From NCBI RefSeq assembly GCF_003058325.1, contig NZ_CP028843.1, positions 3,779,501 through 3,843,500 of the forward strand: a DNA stretch of 64,000 bases, written 5' to 3'. How positions within the stretch are numbered: the first letter of the stretch is position 1; each line of letters begins with the position of its first letter. The position numbers and the translations under genes were made by a program. This document shows, in pieces, positions 30,574 through 41,293 of the stretch. Origin of the DNA: Methylobacterium currus (lineage in GTDB: Bacteria > Pseudomonadota > Alphaproteobacteria > Rhizobiales > Beijerinckiaceae). The notes beneath the pieces are model-generated. The model was not told where the DNA came from and made no database searches. It saw only the letters and a list, made by a program, of their open reading frames with translations.

Positions 30574-31425
30574 TCAGCCGGTACTCCACACCCGTGCCAG
30601 CACCACCGCGCCGTTGCTCGCGGCGTGGAGCGCGATGCAGGGCCACAGGCTGCCGGTCCACAGCCGCATCAGGCCCAGAGCCACTCCGAGCGGCAGGACC
30701 GAGACCGGCTGCAACAGGCCGTTCTCGGCGTGGCAGAGCACGAACACCACCGTGGCGACGGCGACCGTCGCCGCCGGGGCGAGGTGTCGCGTCAGGCGCC
30801 CGAACAGGTCGCCGCGAAACAGCATCTCCTCGGCGAGCGGCGCGAGCACCACGAGCCAGAGCGTCCAGGCCAGGAAGACCTCGCCGGTGAGAAAGGGCGA
30901 CAGGCGCCAGGCGCGGACGGGCGGCTGGCCGGCGAGCCACAAGAGCCCCGCCGTCCAGGCGACCTGGAGCGCCGGCCAGAGCAGGATGAGCCAGACGGCA
31001 CGGCGGGAGAGGTCGGGCCGGGTGAAGCCCAGGGCCGTGGCGGGGTGCAAGGCCTTGTCGGGAGCAAAGGGATGTCCAGGATCAAGGGTGTTTCCTGGGC
31101 GAAGCCGGATGGCCGCGAGGATCAGAAATGCCAGCGCCACATGCGGAAGCACCGTGAGGGCGAGCGCGGCCCGCTCGGTGCCGGTCAAGGCCTTGAAGGG
31201 CAGGAGGCTCGCCGGAACAGCGGGCAGGCGGCTGAAGGCCGCGACCGCTCCAAAGACGAGGCCGAACGCGGCCAGTTGCAGCAGCACCGCCCGCAGGATC
31301 GCGGCCGCCACCTTGAGCCAGACTCCCGGCCCGCGGCGGCCGAGGCCGGTGGGTTCGGAGTGCGCCGGCGCACCACTTCGCGAAACGGTCACAGAATGGC
31401 GCGCGGCGGGCTTCAAAAGCGGCAC
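30574..31425 (-). CDS. CPBP (CAAX-like) intramembrane metalloprotease
   Basis: Membrane protein with about eight hydrophobic segments and the Abi/CPBP signature: [12 protein letters not shown] (EExxxR motif), then HAENG and LHAASNG helices that supply metal-binding histidines. Family members are intramembrane proteases of uncertain substrate. The start is uncertain: GTG at 31425 follows GAGGG, and a GTG nine codons further in is an alternative. The frame is open up to 31644, but that part overlaps the ssrA RNA gene on the other strand and is not coding. The proposed ssrA promoter lies over this gene's first codons. Confidence 0.85.
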   Translation of the reverse strand: MPLLKPAARHSVTVSRSGAPAHSEPTGLGRRGPGVWLKVAAAILRAVLLQLAAFGLVFGAVAAFSRLPAVPASLLPFKALTGTERAALALTVLPHVALAFLILAAIRLRPGNTLDPGHPFAPDKALHPATALGFTRPDLSRRAVWLILLWPALQVAWTAGLLWLAGQPPVRAWRLSPFLTGEVFLAWTLWLVVLAPLAEEMLFRGDLFGRLTRHLAPAATVAVATVVFVLCHAENGLLQPVSVLPLGVALGLMRLWTGSLWPCIALHAASNGAVVLARVWSTG

Positions 31426-31439
31426 GGGACCCTCTATAT
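31411..31439 (+). promoter_or_regulatory. Probable sigma-70 promoter of ssrA
   Basis: CTTCAA (31411-31416), 17-base spacer, CTATAT (31434-31439). This resembles the alphaproteobacterial housekeeping consensus CTTGAC-N17-CTATAT. A start site near 31446 would give the tmRNA precursor. The -35 part lies inside the 5' end of the CPBP protease gene on the other strand. Confidence 0.55.
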
Positions 31440-31446
31440 TCCCCTT

Positions 31447-31772
31447 GCCGGTCGCGAGGCCGGCTATGGCGATAAACGTTCTTCGGAATAAACCTATCGG
31501 ACCCGGGGGCGGTACCCGGCGCCTCCACCCAAGCCCGGAACGGCCCGTTCGGTTCGGGCTTCGGCGGGGGCGAAATAGGATCGACGAGGGCGTAAAGGTT
31601 GAGCTTTCGCTCGGCATGGTTCCGCCGTTATCGGGCCAATGCAATAGTTGCCAACGACAACTTTGCTCCGGTGGCGGTGGCCGCGTAAGCGGTCCCCAAT
31701 ACCAAACAAAGTCCTAGCGGGTAGCACCGCATAGGCGGGGTTCGGAGGCACCTGGCAACAGAAGCCTCCACT
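31447..31772 (+). ncRNA. ssrA: tmRNA, two-piece circularly permuted alphaproteobacterial type
   Basis: Rescues stalled ribosomes and tags the nascent chain. The gene order is permuted. First comes the acceptor piece, ending CGCCTCC (31520-31526) then A. After a spacer the coding piece starts GGGGGCG (31566-31572), which pairs with that end, followed by AAATAGGATCGACG as in other tmRNAs. The tag frame runs 31650-31688, preceded by ATAGTT, and reads ANDNFAPVAVAA then TAA; the VAA end is the ClpX/SspB degron type. The 3' hairpin has arms GGAGGC (31744-31749) and GCCTCC (31764-31769). Exact RNA ends after processing cannot be seen. sspB follows 43 bases downstream. Confidence 0.93.
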
Positions 31773-31815
31773 CGAATTCCCTCCCCGCGAGCGATGCGGC
31801 GCCAGGCAACGGTTG

Positions 31816-32463
31816 ATGGCAGACGATCTGATTCGCTACGATCTCCTGGTGCAGGATGCCCTGCGCAACGTCGTGCGCAAGGTTCTGGGCGATGCGGCGC
31901 GCGACGGCTTGGCCGGCGAGCATCACTTCTACGTCTCGTTCCGGACCGACTATCCCGGCGTGCGGATCTCGCAGCGCCTGCGGGAAAAGTATCCGCAGGA
32001 CATGACGATCGTCCTTCAGCACCAGTTCTGGGACCTCGGCGTCACCGAGCACACCTTCGAGGTCGGACTGTCCTTCTCCGGCGTGCCGGAGCGGCTTCTG
32101 GTGCCGTTCGAGGCGGTGACCGGCTTCTTCGACCCCTCGGTGCAGTTCGGCCTCAAGTTCGAGCTGAACGACGGCACGGCGGCGAGCGAGGACGCGGCGC
32201 CCGCCGGCACGACCTCCCTGCGGGCGATCCGGGGCGCCGGCTCCGAGCCGAGCGAGGCGCAGCCGAAGATCCCGGCGATCGGCAACAACCTGCCGAAGAT
32301 CGTGCCGGCCGCGAAGCCCGAGACCAAGCCGGCGGCCAAGGATGCTTCAGCCAAGGATGAGTCCGACGGTGAGCCGAAGGCCGACGAGTCCGCCGAGCGC
32401 CCCGACGCCCCGCAGGAGGGCGCCTCGGTGGTCAGCCTGGACGCGTTCCGCAAGAAGAGCTGA
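31816..32463 (+). CDS. sspB: ClpXP adaptor SspB (alpha type)
   Basis: Tethers ssrA-tagged proteins to the ClpXP protease. The 215-residue protein has an N-terminal tag-binding domain (about 1-115: [74 protein letters not shown]), a long acidic/Ala/Lys-rich linker, and a C-terminal ClpX-binding tail (VVSLDAFRKKS). ATG at 31816 is preferred over an adjacent in-frame TTG. It lies directly downstream of ssrA on the same strand, so the tag and its adaptor are genetic neighbours. Confidence 0.94.
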   Translation: MADDLIRYDLLVQDALRNVVRKVLGDAARDGLAGEHHFYVSFRTDYPGVRISQRLREKYPQDMTIVLQHQFWDLGVTEHTFEVGLSFSGVPERLLVPFEAVTGFFDPSVQFGLKFELNDGTAASEDAAPAGTTSLRAIRGAGSEPSEAQPKIPAIGNNLPKIVPAAKPETKPAAKDASAKDESDGEPKADESAERPDAPQEGASVVSLDAFRKKS

Positions 32464-32511
32464 GCGCGGTTATCGCGCGGCTCAGCGGCTGACAGAGCAA
32501 GCTTTCTCGCT

Positions 32512-32570
32512 CCTCGGCCTGATCCCGGGTTCCGCTGCGCGGTTCCGGGATCAGGCCGAGGATTTTTTAT
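32512..32570. terminator. Strong rho-independent terminator after sspB
   Basis: 17-bp perfect arms CCTCGGCCTGATCCCGG (32512-32528) and its complement (32545-32561), followed by ATTTTTTAT. It lies between the convergent sspB and P450 genes. The stem also contains the GATCCCGG word seen in dispersed repeats. Confidence 0.9.
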
Positions 32571-32588
32571 TTGGCGGGTGGGGCCGCC

Positions 32589-33980
32589 TCACCCCCGCGC
32601 CGTCACTCGCATCCGCAATCCGTCCTGCGGTCTGAGCGTCACCCGGTGCAGCGGCACCACCGGCCCGGCCCCGGGCGCCCGGTCGAGGCGCACGGCGTGC
32701 AGCACGTGGGCGAGGACCAGGGTCGCCTCCATCACCGAAAAGCTCGCGCCGATGCAGACCCGCGGCCCCGCCCCGAAGGGCAGGTAGGCGTAGCGGTCGA
32801 TGCGGGCGCGATTCTCCGGCAGGAAGCGCTCGGGGATGAAGGCGTCGGGCTCGTCCCACAGCCGGCGGTGGCGGTGCAGCACGTAGGGGGCGACCGTCAC
32901 CAGCGAGCCGCGCGGGATCTTGATCCGGCCGATCCGGTCCTCGGCCAGAGCCTGCCGGCTCATGAACGGCACCGGCGGGAAGAGGCGCATCGCCTCCTCC
33001 AGGGCCGCCTTGGTGCGGGGCAGGGCCTCGGTGCCGGGCGCCGGGCTTCCGGCGAAGGCCGCATCGACCTCGGCCTCGACCGCCTCCCGCGCGCCATCGT
33101 CCTGCGACAGGCAGTAGAGCGTCCAGGTCAGCGCATTGGCGGTGGTCTCGTGGCCGGCGCCGATGAAGGTGACGATGTTGGCCCGCACCTCCAGGTCGGA
33201 CAGGCCGCGGCCGGTCTCGGGGTCCTGCGCACGCAGGAGCAGGGTGAGGAGGTCGTGCGGCGCCTCGGCGCCCGACGTGACCAGCGCCCGGCGGCGCTCG
33301 ATCAGCTCGTCCACCACCTCGGCGAAGAAGCGGAGCGCCGGCCGCGCCTTGAGGCGGCCGATCCGCGGCAGCCAGTCCGGCATCCCGAACACGTCGAGAG
33401 GATCGATCGGCCCCAGGGCCTCGAAGTAGCGGGTGATGGCGCGCCCGAGCGCATCGGGCTCCCGCGCCAGGCCGTGGGTGAAGATGGTGCGCTCCAGCAC
33501 GTCGAGGGTGACGCGGGTCATCTCCAGGGCCGCGTCGACGCTCTGGCCGTCCCGGCGCTTCAGCCGGCGGGCGAGGCGGGCGGCGGCCTCACCCATGGGT
33601 GCCTCGAAGCGGGCGACGTGGCGGGGCGAGAAGATCGGCGCGAGGGTGCGGCGTTGCAGGCGCCACTCGTCGCCCTCGGCGGTCAGGAGGCCGTTGCCCA
33701 GGCCCGGCGCGAGCACCCGGCGCTGCAGGTCGTCCTTGCGGTAATTGGCGGCGTTGTCGACCAGCACGTGGCGGATCGCCGTCGGCTCGCTCACCACCGT
33801 GACACGGCCGAGCGCGCCCTCCCCGGTGACGATCGGCTGCTCGAAATGCTCCTCGTACCAAGTGGTCAGCGGGTTGGCGCGGGCGGCCCGCAGGAAGCTG
33901 AACAGACCCATCGGCTCGGTGCGCGGGCGAGGCACGGTGGGGCGGAAGGGGGCGGCCACGGCCGCCGCACGGGAAGGCAT
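32589..33980 (-). CDS. Cytochrome P450 (class similar to CYP4/fatty-acid hydroxylases)
   Basis: Heme monooxygenase of 463 residues. The I-helix oxygen-activation motif is GAGHETT, the K-helix ExxR is in LEEAMRLFPPVPF, and the heme loop FGAGPRVCIGA places the ligand Cys at about residue 409. The PERFLPENRARIDRYAYLPFG block before it is common in CYP102/CYP4-like enzymes. No fused reductase and no ferredoxin gene next to it; electron partners must be elsewhere. Substrate unknown. Confidence 0.93.
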   Translation of the reverse strand: MPSRAAAVAAPFRPTVPRPRTEPMGLFSFLRAARANPLTTWYEEHFEQPIVTGEGALGRVTVVSEPTAIRHVLVDNAANYRKDDLQRRVLAPGLGNGLLTAEGDEWRLQRRTLAPIFSPRHVARFEAPMGEAAARLARRLKRRDGQSVDAALEMTRVTLDVLERTIFTHGLAREPDALGRAITRYFEALGPIDPLDVFGMPDWLPRIGRLKARPALRFFAEVVDELIERRRALVTSGAEAPHDLLTLLLRAQDPETGRGLSDLEVRANIVTFIGAGHETTANALTWTLYCLSQDDGAREAVEAEVDAAFAGSPAPGTEALPRTKAALEEAMRLFPPVPFMSRQALAEDRIGRIKIPRGSLVTVAPYVLHRHRRLWDEPDAFIPERFLPENRARIDRYAYLPFGAGPRVCIGASFSVMEATLVLAHVLHAVRLDRAPGAGPVVPLHRVTLRPQDGLRMRVTARG

Positions 33981-34096
33981 CCGGACTCCTCGATGCGGCG
34001 CGATTCGGGTGGCGCGATTCGAGGCGTGTCAGGGCATCGCGCATTCGCCGCTCTTGCCTTAAGTAGGCGCCGTTTCGCACCGCCAAAGAGGCCAAG

Positions 34097-35506
34097 ATGT
34101 CGCCGACCGAGAAAGCCACCCGCACGGAATCCGACACGTTCGGGCCGATCGAAGTCCCGGCGGACCGCTACTGGGGCGCCCAGACCCAGCGCTCGATCCA
34201 GAATTTCCGCATCGGCACCGAGCGGATGCCCGCGCCCCTCGTTCACGCGCTCGGCCTCGTCAAGCAGGCTGCGGCCCTCGTCAACCGCGACCTCGGCGTG
34301 CTGGACCCGAAGATCGCCGAGGCGGTCGCAGCCTCTGCCGCCGAGGTGGTCGAAGGCAAGCATGACGGCGAGTTCCCGCTGGTGGTCTGGCAGACCGGCT
34401 CGGGCACCCAGTCGAACATGAACGCCAACGAGGTCATCGGCAGCCTCGCCAACGAGCGGCTCGGCGGACAGCGCGGCGGCAAGTCGCCGGTGCACCCGAA
34501 CGACCACGTCAACCGTGGCCAGTCCTCGAACGACGTCTTCCCGACCGCGATGCACATCGCGGTGGCCCGCGAGATCAACGACCGGCTGATGCCGGCGCTC
34601 CGGCACCTGCACGCCGCCCTCGACGCCAAGGCGCGCGAGTTCGGCGAGATCGTCAAGATCGGCCGCACCCACTTGCAGGACGCGACCCCGGTCACGCTCG
34701 GCCAGGAATTCTCCGGCTACGCCGCGCAGGTGGCTTTGGGCGGCGCCCGCGTCGGCGCGACGCTGCCGGGCGTGCTGGCGCTCGCTCAGGGCGGCACCGC
34801 CGTCGGCACCGGCCTCAACGCCCATCCGGAATTCGCGGAAAAGTTCGCCGCCAAGGTGGCGGAGCTGACCGGGCTGGCCTTCACCTCGGCCGACAACAAG
34901 TTCGAGGCCCTGGCGACCCACGACGCCCTGGTGTTCACGCAGGGCGCGCTGAATGCGCTGGCGAGCGGCCTGTTCAAGATCGCCAACGACATCAGGCTGA
35001 TGGGCTCGGGGCCCCGCTCCGGCCTCGGCGAGATCTCGCTGCCGGAGAACGAGCCCGGCTCCTCGATCATGCCCGGCAAGGTCAACCCGACCCAGGCGGA
35101 GGCGATGACGATGGTCTGCTGCCAGGTGATCGGCAACGGCACGACCGTCTCGATGGCCGGCAGCCAGGGCCATCTGGAGCTCAACGTCTACAAGCCGGTG
35201 ATCGCCAACGCGGTGCTGCAATCGGTGCGGCTCCTCGCCGATGCCGCGGTGAGCTTCGCGGATAACTGCGTCGTCGGCATCAAGCCGAACCACGACCGCA
35301 TCGCCGACCTGATGAGCCGCTCGCTGATGCTCGTCACCGCGCTCGCCCCGACCATCGGCTACGACAAGGCCGCCGAGATCGCCAAGACCGCGCACAAGAA
35401 CGGCACCACGCTGAAGCAGGAGGCCCTGCGCCTCGGCTACGTCACCGAGGCGCAGTTCGACGCGGTGGTGCGGCCGGAGGACATGCTGGCGCCGAGCGCC
35501 GAATAA
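34097..35506 (+). CDS. fumC: Class II fumarate hydratase
   Basis: Iron-free fumarase of the TCA cycle converting fumarate to malate (469 aa). The superfamily signature [13 protein letters not shown] is at about residues 321-333. Other blocks are [32 protein letters not shown] and [21 protein letters not shown]. Divergent from the P450 gene. Confidence 0.97.
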   Translation: MSPTEKATRTESDTFGPIEVPADRYWGAQTQRSIQNFRIGTERMPAPLVHALGLVKQAAALVNRDLGVLDPKIAEAVAASAAEVVEGKHDGEFPLVVWQTGSGTQSNMNANEVIGSLANERLGGQRGGKSPVHPNDHVNRGQSSNDVFPTAMHIAVAREINDRLMPALRHLHAALDAKAREFGEIVKIGRTHLQDATPVTLGQEFSGYAAQVALGGARVGATLPGVLALAQGGTAVGTGLNAHPEFAEKFAAKVAELTGLAFTSADNKFEALATHDALVFTQGALNALASGLFKIANDIRLMGSGPRSGLGEISLPENEPGSSIMPGKVNPTQAEAMTMVCCQVIGNGTTVSMAGSQGHLELNVYKPVIANAVLQSVRLLADAAVSFADNCVVGIKPNHDRIADLMSRSLMLVTALAPTIGYDKAAEIAKTAHKNGTTLKQEALRLGYVTEAQFDAVVRPEDMLAPSAE

Positions 35507-35587
35507 CCGCAATCTGATGTCCGCCCCGCGCAGCTTTATGGCGGCGCGGGGCGTTTCCATCGTGGCGGGGGCGCAGAGGATCGGGTC

Positions 35588-35779
35588 ATGGCCGAGATCA
35601 TCAACCTGAAGCAGGTCCGCAAGGCCCGCGAGCGGGCCGCCAAGGAGGCCCAGGCGACGGAGAACCGCGTCGTCTTCGGCCGCCCGAAGGCGGCGAAGAC
35701 CCGCGAGGAGGCCCGCAAGGGCCTGGAGGCCGCCCGGCACGAGGGCCACCGGCTGAAGAATCCCGACACCGAGGCATGA
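35588..35779 (+). CDS. DUF4169 family small protein
   Basis: Highly charged protein of 63 residues starting MAEIINLKQVRKARERAAKE, the typical DUF4169 pattern, rich in Lys/Arg/Glu and probably helical. Function unknown in the family. It overlaps the next gene by 4 bases (ATGA), so the two are translationally coupled. Confidence 0.85.
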   Translation: MAEIINLKQVRKARERAAKEAQATENRVVFGRPKAAKTREEARKGLEAARHEGHRLKNPDTEA

Positions 35780-36057
35780 ACCTGCCGGCGGGCGCTCTGC
35801 CGGAAGGCGGATTGCTCAAGCGCTCCCTGGTCATCGCCGGCCATCGTACCAGCGTCTCCCTCGAGGCGGCGTTCTGGGAGGCGTTGCGCCAGCTCGCCCT
35901 GGCGCGCGGCCTCTCGGTCCAGGCGCTCGTCGGGCGGATTGACGCGGAGCGGGGCGAGCAGAACTTGTCCTCGGCGATCCGGGTGTTCGTGCTGAAGGCG
36001 GTGTGGCCGAGTGAGAGGCCGGAACGCGCGACGGCAGAGCGTCCGCCGCTGGATTGA
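35776..36057 (+). CDS. Ribbon-helix-helix domain protein
   Basis: Protein of 93 residues with a short RHH-type region (LLKRSLVIAGHRTSVSLEAAFWEALRQLA...): one beta strand and two helices, the fold that binds DNA as a dimer. It belongs to the RHH_4 type usually paired with DUF4169 genes in alphaproteobacteria, as here. Target unknown; this pair resembles, but is not a classical, toxin-antitoxin unit. Confidence 0.82.
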   Translation: MNLPAGALPEGGLLKRSLVIAGHRTSVSLEAAFWEALRQLALARGLSVQALVGRIDAERGEQNLSSAIRVFVLKAVWPSERPERATAERPPLD

Positions 36058-36074
36058 TCGACGACCACGATACG

Positions 36075-36119
36075 CCATGGTCATCCCGGAGCCGCGCCGC
36101 GGCTCCGGGATGACCATGG
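36075..36119. repeat. Perfect 19-bp inverted repeat
   Basis: CCATGGTCATCCCGGAGCC, loop GCGCCGC, then the exact complement. It lies between convergent genes (RHH and ygfZ) and could act as a two-way terminator. The core TCATCCCGGA is typical of dispersed palindromic repeats in this group of bacteria. No U-tract. Confidence 0.75.
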
Positions 36120-36157
36120 AGATCCTCGGAACCGGTGCGATCAAGACGTCTGCCGGC

Positions 36158-36985
36158 TCACACCGGCCACGCGAAACTCGCGAAGCCCGGCTTCTCGACC
36201 TCCACCGCCCGCCCGCCGGCCGACACCGTCTCCCCCGCCGCCAGCGCCTCGCCGAGCCGGTCGATGCGCAGCATCGCCAGGCCGCGCGCTCCCGCCCTGC
36301 TGCCGGTCTGGCCGAGGCTGCGCTCGCCGGCCGTCACCGGTTCGCCGCTCGGAGCCGCGTCGCCGTCGCGATAGACGAGCGGCACGATGCGGGTGCGGGC
36401 GGTGCCGCGATGCTGCATCCGCGACACCACCTCCTGGCCGACATAGCAGCCCTTCGTGAAGTCGACGCCGCCGAGCTGGTCCATCAGCGCCTCGTGCGGG
36501 AAGGCGTCGCCGAAGGCGAAATCGGTCCCGCCTTCGGGCACGCCGAGCCCGATGCGGTGGGCCGCGTAGGCGGCCGCATCGGCATCCGCCGCCGGAGCCT
36601 CGCCCTCGGGCGCGTGGAGCCGCCAGCCGAGGGCGGCGAGGCGCCCGTCGCGCAGGGTCGGGGAGGGGGCGTCCACGCCCCAGCCCGCCACCACCGCGAG
36701 CGGCAGGCCTGTGACCGCCACCTGGGCTCGCAGCTTGTACAGGGTCAGGCGCTTGACGAGATCCGCCACCCGATCGCGGGCGGTGTCGAGGTGGAAGCCG
36801 TCCGGCGCCCGGCTCACCAGGAAGTCGAACAGGATCTTGCCCTGCGGGCTCAAGAGCGCGCCGAGCCGGGCCTCGCCCGCGGGCAGCGTCTCGACGTTGC
36901 AGGTCAGGAGACCCTGGAGGAAGCTCGACGCGTCGGCGCCGGTGACCGCCACGACGGCACGGTCCGGCAGGGGGGCAAGCGGCAT
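36158..36985 (-). CDS. ygfZ: Folate-binding Fe-S assembly protein YgfZ
   Basis: Folate-dependent protein of the GcvT-like YgfZ/IBA57 family, needed for maturation of some iron-sulfur enzymes (275 aa). The signature KGCYVGQEVVSRMQHRG, with the conserved Cys, is clear. The N-terminus has VAVTGADASSFLQGLLTCNV. ATG at 36985 follows AAAGGA. It is divergent from the dihydroorotase-like gene, a common alphaproteobacterial pairing. Confidence 0.93.
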   Translation of the reverse strand: MPLAPLPDRAVVAVTGADASSFLQGLLTCNVETLPAGEARLGALLSPQGKILFDFLVSRAPDGFHLDTARDRVADLVKRLTLYKLRAQVAVTGLPLAVVAGWGVDAPSPTLRDGRLAALGWRLHAPEGEAPAADADAAAYAAHRIGLGVPEGGTDFAFGDAFPHEALMDQLGGVDFTKGCYVGQEVVSRMQHRGTARTRIVPLVYRDGDAAPSGEPVTAGERSLGQTGSRAGARGLAMLRIDRLGEALAAGETVSAGGRAVEVEKPGFASFAWPV

Positions 36986-37094
36986 CGGGGGTCCTTTGCT
37001 TGAACCGCGGGCAGGGCTGACATAAGCCGCCTGCGCCCGGCCCTCAATCGCGGCGCACGGGCGAACGCGGATTGCGGACGAGGGGAACCCCGAC

Positions 37095-38435
37095 ATGAGC
37101 CAGAGCTTCGACCTCCTCCTGCGCGGCGGCACCGTGGTCAACCACGACGGCGAGGGCCTGGGTGATATCGGGGTGCGGGCCGGGCGCGTCGCCGCGATCG
37201 GCGACCTGTCGCGGGCTGACGCCGACCGCACCCTCGATTGCCGCGGCCTCCACCTCCTGCCCGGCGTGATCGACAGCCAGGTGCATTTCCGCGAGCCGGG
37301 CCTCGACCACAAGGAGGACCTGGAGACCGGATCGCGCGCCGCCGTGATGGGCGGCGTCACCACCGTGTTCGAGATGCCGAACACCGTGCCGCAGACCACG
37401 AACCCGGACGCGCTCGAGGACAAGCTGAAGCGCGCCCATCACCGCATGCATTGCGACTTCGCGTTCTGGGTCGGCGGCACGCACGAGAATGCCAGGGACG
37501 TGGCCGAGCTGGAGCGCCTGCCGGGGGCGGCCGGGATCAAGGTGTTCATCGGCTCCTCCACCGGCTCGCTCCTCGTCGAGGACGATGCCGGCATCGCCGA
37601 GATCCTGAAGCGCACCCGCCGCCGCTCGGCCTTCCACGCCGAGGACGAGGCGATGCTGCGCGAGCGCAAGGGCCTGCGGGTGCCGGGCGACCCGTCCTCC
37701 CATCCGGTCTGGCGCTCGCCGGAGGTGGCACTGAAGGCGACCGAGCGCCTGGTGCGCATCGCCCGCGAGACGGGAGCCCGCATCCACATCCTGCACATCT
37801 CGACCAAGGAGGAGATGCGGTACCTCAGCCAGCACAAGGACGTCGCGACCTGCGAGCTGACGCCGCACCACCTGACCCTCGACGGTACGGAAGCCTATGC
37901 CCGCCTCGGCACGCTGGTGCAGATGAACCCGCCGGTGCGCGACGCCGCCCATCGCGACGGGCTGTGGTGGGGCCTGTCGCAGGGCGTCGCCGACGTGCTC
38001 GGCTCCGATCACGCGCCGCACACGCTGGCGGAGAAGCAGAAGCCCTATCCGGATTCGCCCTCCGGCATGACCGGCGTGCAGACCCTGGTGCCGGTGATGC
38101 TCGACCATGTCGCGGCGGGCCGGCTCTCGCTGCAGCGCTTCGTCGACCTGACCAGCGCCGGGCCGAAGCGCGCCTTCGGCATCGCCCGCAAGGGGCGCCT
38201 GGCGGTGGGCTACGACGCCGACGTGACGGTGGTGGACCTCAAGCGCCGCGAGACCATCACCAACGCCTGGATCGCCTCGAAATGCGGCTGGACGCCCCAT
38301 GACGGCCGCGAGGTCACCGGCTGGCCGGTCGGCACGGTGGTGCGCGGCCAGGCGGTGATGTGGGAAGGCACGCTCACCGAGCCGTCTCGAGGTGAGGCGG
38401 TGCGGTTCGAGGAGGGGTTCCCGGCCAGGGGGTGA
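37095..38435 (+). CDS. pyrC: Dihydroorotase / cyclic amidohydrolase
   Basis: Amidohydrolase of 446 residues, annotated as class I dihydroorotase of pyrimidine synthesis. Visible metal-site regions: DSQVHFREPG near residue 58, KVFIGSSTGS (carboxylated Lys), FHAEDE, IHILHISTKEE and GSDHAPHT. The usual first metal motif is HxH; here it reads QVH, so the first His is replaced by Gln. It may therefore be a family variant with a changed metal site. The gene symbol rests on overall similarity and a true dihydroorotase activity is not proven. Confidence 0.85.
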   Translation: MSQSFDLLLRGGTVVNHDGEGLGDIGVRAGRVAAIGDLSRADADRTLDCRGLHLLPGVIDSQVHFREPGLDHKEDLETGSRAAVMGGVTTVFEMPNTVPQTTNPDALEDKLKRAHHRMHCDFAFWVGGTHENARDVAELERLPGAAGIKVFIGSSTGSLLVEDDAGIAEILKRTRRRSAFHAEDEAMLRERKGLRVPGDPSSHPVWRSPEVALKATERLVRIARETGARIHILHISTKEEMRYLSQHKDVATCELTPHHLTLDGTEAYARLGTLVQMNPPVRDAAHRDGLWWGLSQGVADVLGSDHAPHTLAEKQKPYPDSPSGMTGVQTLVPVMLDHVAAGRLSLQRFVDLTSAGPKRAFGIARKGRLAVGYDADVTVVDLKRRETITNAWIASKCGWTPHDGREVTGWPVGTVVRGQAVMWEGTLTEPSRGEAVRFEEGFPARG

Positions 38436-38464
38436 GGCAGGCACGGTCGGGCGCGTGAACCCTC

Positions 38465-38485
38465 CCTCCCCCGCAGAGGGGGAGG
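38465..38485. terminator. GC-rich hairpin after the dihydroorotase gene
   Basis: CCTCCCCC, loop GCAGA, GGGGGAGG, 30 bases after the stop codon at 38435. It resembles the hairpin at 1230-1255 in composition, so it may be a dispersed repeat used as a terminator. Confidence 0.5.
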
Positions 38486-38650
38486 GGTCAGGGCGGCGCC
38501 CGGCAGGGTCTTCTGCGATCCCATTCCACTCCCCACCCTTGGCGCCGGCGCACTTCTCGTATAGGAGCGCCCGGAATTGGAGGTCCGGACGCGTCCGCGT
38601 GCCGGCCGTTGCCACGTTGGCGGCCCGATGAGGGCCGGCCCGGAAGCCCG

Positions 38651-39100
38651 ATGCAGACCGTCCTGATCGTCGTCCACCTGATCATCGTCCTCGCCCTGAT
38701 CGGCGTGGTGCTGCTGCAGCGCTCCGAGGGCGGCCTCGGCCTCGGCGGCGGGGGCGGCACGCAGGGCTTCATGACCGGCCGCGGCCAGGCCAACGCGCTC
38801 ACCCGCGCCACCGCGATCCTGGCGGCCCTGTTCTTCGCCACCAGCATGGTCCTGGCCATCATGTCGCACCGGGGCGCGGGGCCGCGCTCGATCTTCGACG
38901 GCGCCGGCACCAGGGCCCCGGCGGGCCAGACCGGTGCGCCGCCGGCCGGCAACGTCCTCGACCAGCTGCGCCAGCAACAGGGCGACGCGCCTGCGACCCA
39001 AGGCTCCGGGCCCCAAGGCTCCGCTCCCCAAGGCTCCGCGACGCCGGCACCGGCGGCTCCCGCCGCGCCGGCCGCCCCCGCGGCGCCGCAGTCTCGCTGA
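38651..39100 (+). CDS. secG: Protein translocase subunit SecG
   Basis: Accessory subunit of the SecYEG channel (149 aa). Two membrane helices at about 2-22 and 52-72 flank the SecG loop LLQRSEGGLGLGGGGGTQGFMTGRG. The C-terminal 65 residues are low-complexity, rich in Pro/Ala/Gln/Gly with repeats of QGSxPQGSAP, longer than in E. coli but usual in Rhizobiales. ATG at 38651. It precedes pyrG. Confidence 0.94.
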   Translation: MQTVLIVVHLIIVLALIGVVLLQRSEGGLGLGGGGGTQGFMTGRGQANALTRATAILAALFFATSMVLAIMSHRGAGPRSIFDGAGTRAPAGQTGAPPAGNVLDQLRQQQGDAPATQGSGPQGSAPQGSATPAPAAPAAPAAPAAPQSR

Positions 39101-39171
39101 TCTGCCCGCTCACTTCGCGCTCGAGTCCGGCGGCGCGCCTGCGCCGCCTCTCTCATCCAAAACTCCTGTGA

Positions 39172-40887
<1,716 letters not shown>

Positions 40888-41072
40888 AGGCGGATGATCC
40901 GATTGTTGCGTCCGGACGGCACCGCCCGGACCAACGCAGGTTGTTGCCCGGGCGCGAAGGAGCGCCCCGCGCCGTCGATCCCTCGCGACAGTGATACCGA
41001 CCCACGGTATAGGAGCCGCGTTGAGCCGGCCCCGGCACGAAGCGGGATCCGGTGGGGAAGAGGTGATCGGTG

Positions 41073-41279
41073 ATGCGTGAGATACCCCTGGCGGCGATCC
41101 GGGCCCGCGCCTACGACATCTGGGAGCGCAACCACCGTCCGGACGGGTACGAGATCCAGTTCTGGCTGCTCGCCGAGCGCGAGCTGCGGGCCGAGCAGGA
41201 GAGCCGGCGCGACGCCGCCGCGGAGGATCAACCCGCGGCGTCCGCGCAAGGATCGTCGGCCGAGCCGCTCGGCCGCTGA
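41073..41279 (+). CDS. DUF2934 domain protein
   Basis: Protein of 68 residues with the DUF2934 pattern IRARAYDIWERNHRPDGYEIQFWLLAERELR: two short helices found in many small rhizobial proteins. Role unknown. ATG at 41073 is used; an in-frame GTG lies one codon before. Convergent with the M23 gene. Confidence 0.85.
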   Translation: MREIPLAAIRARAYDIWERNHRPDGYEIQFWLLAERELRAEQESRRDAAAEDQPAASAQGSSAEPLGR

Positions 41280-41293
41280 AACCTCCCGCCGGA

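Noticed and set aside
31425..31644. N-terminal extension of the CPBP protease gene
   Set aside because: The open frame runs through the ssrA RNA gene; the extension has no protein-like sequence and a ribosome site exists at 31425.
32571..34421. A 616-codon plus-strand frame
   Set aside because: Antisense to the P450 gene, which has all P450 motifs.
35588..36057. DUF4169/RHH pair as a toxin-antitoxin module
   Set aside because: The partner lacks any known toxin fold and the pair is widespread beside fumC in alphaproteobacteria.
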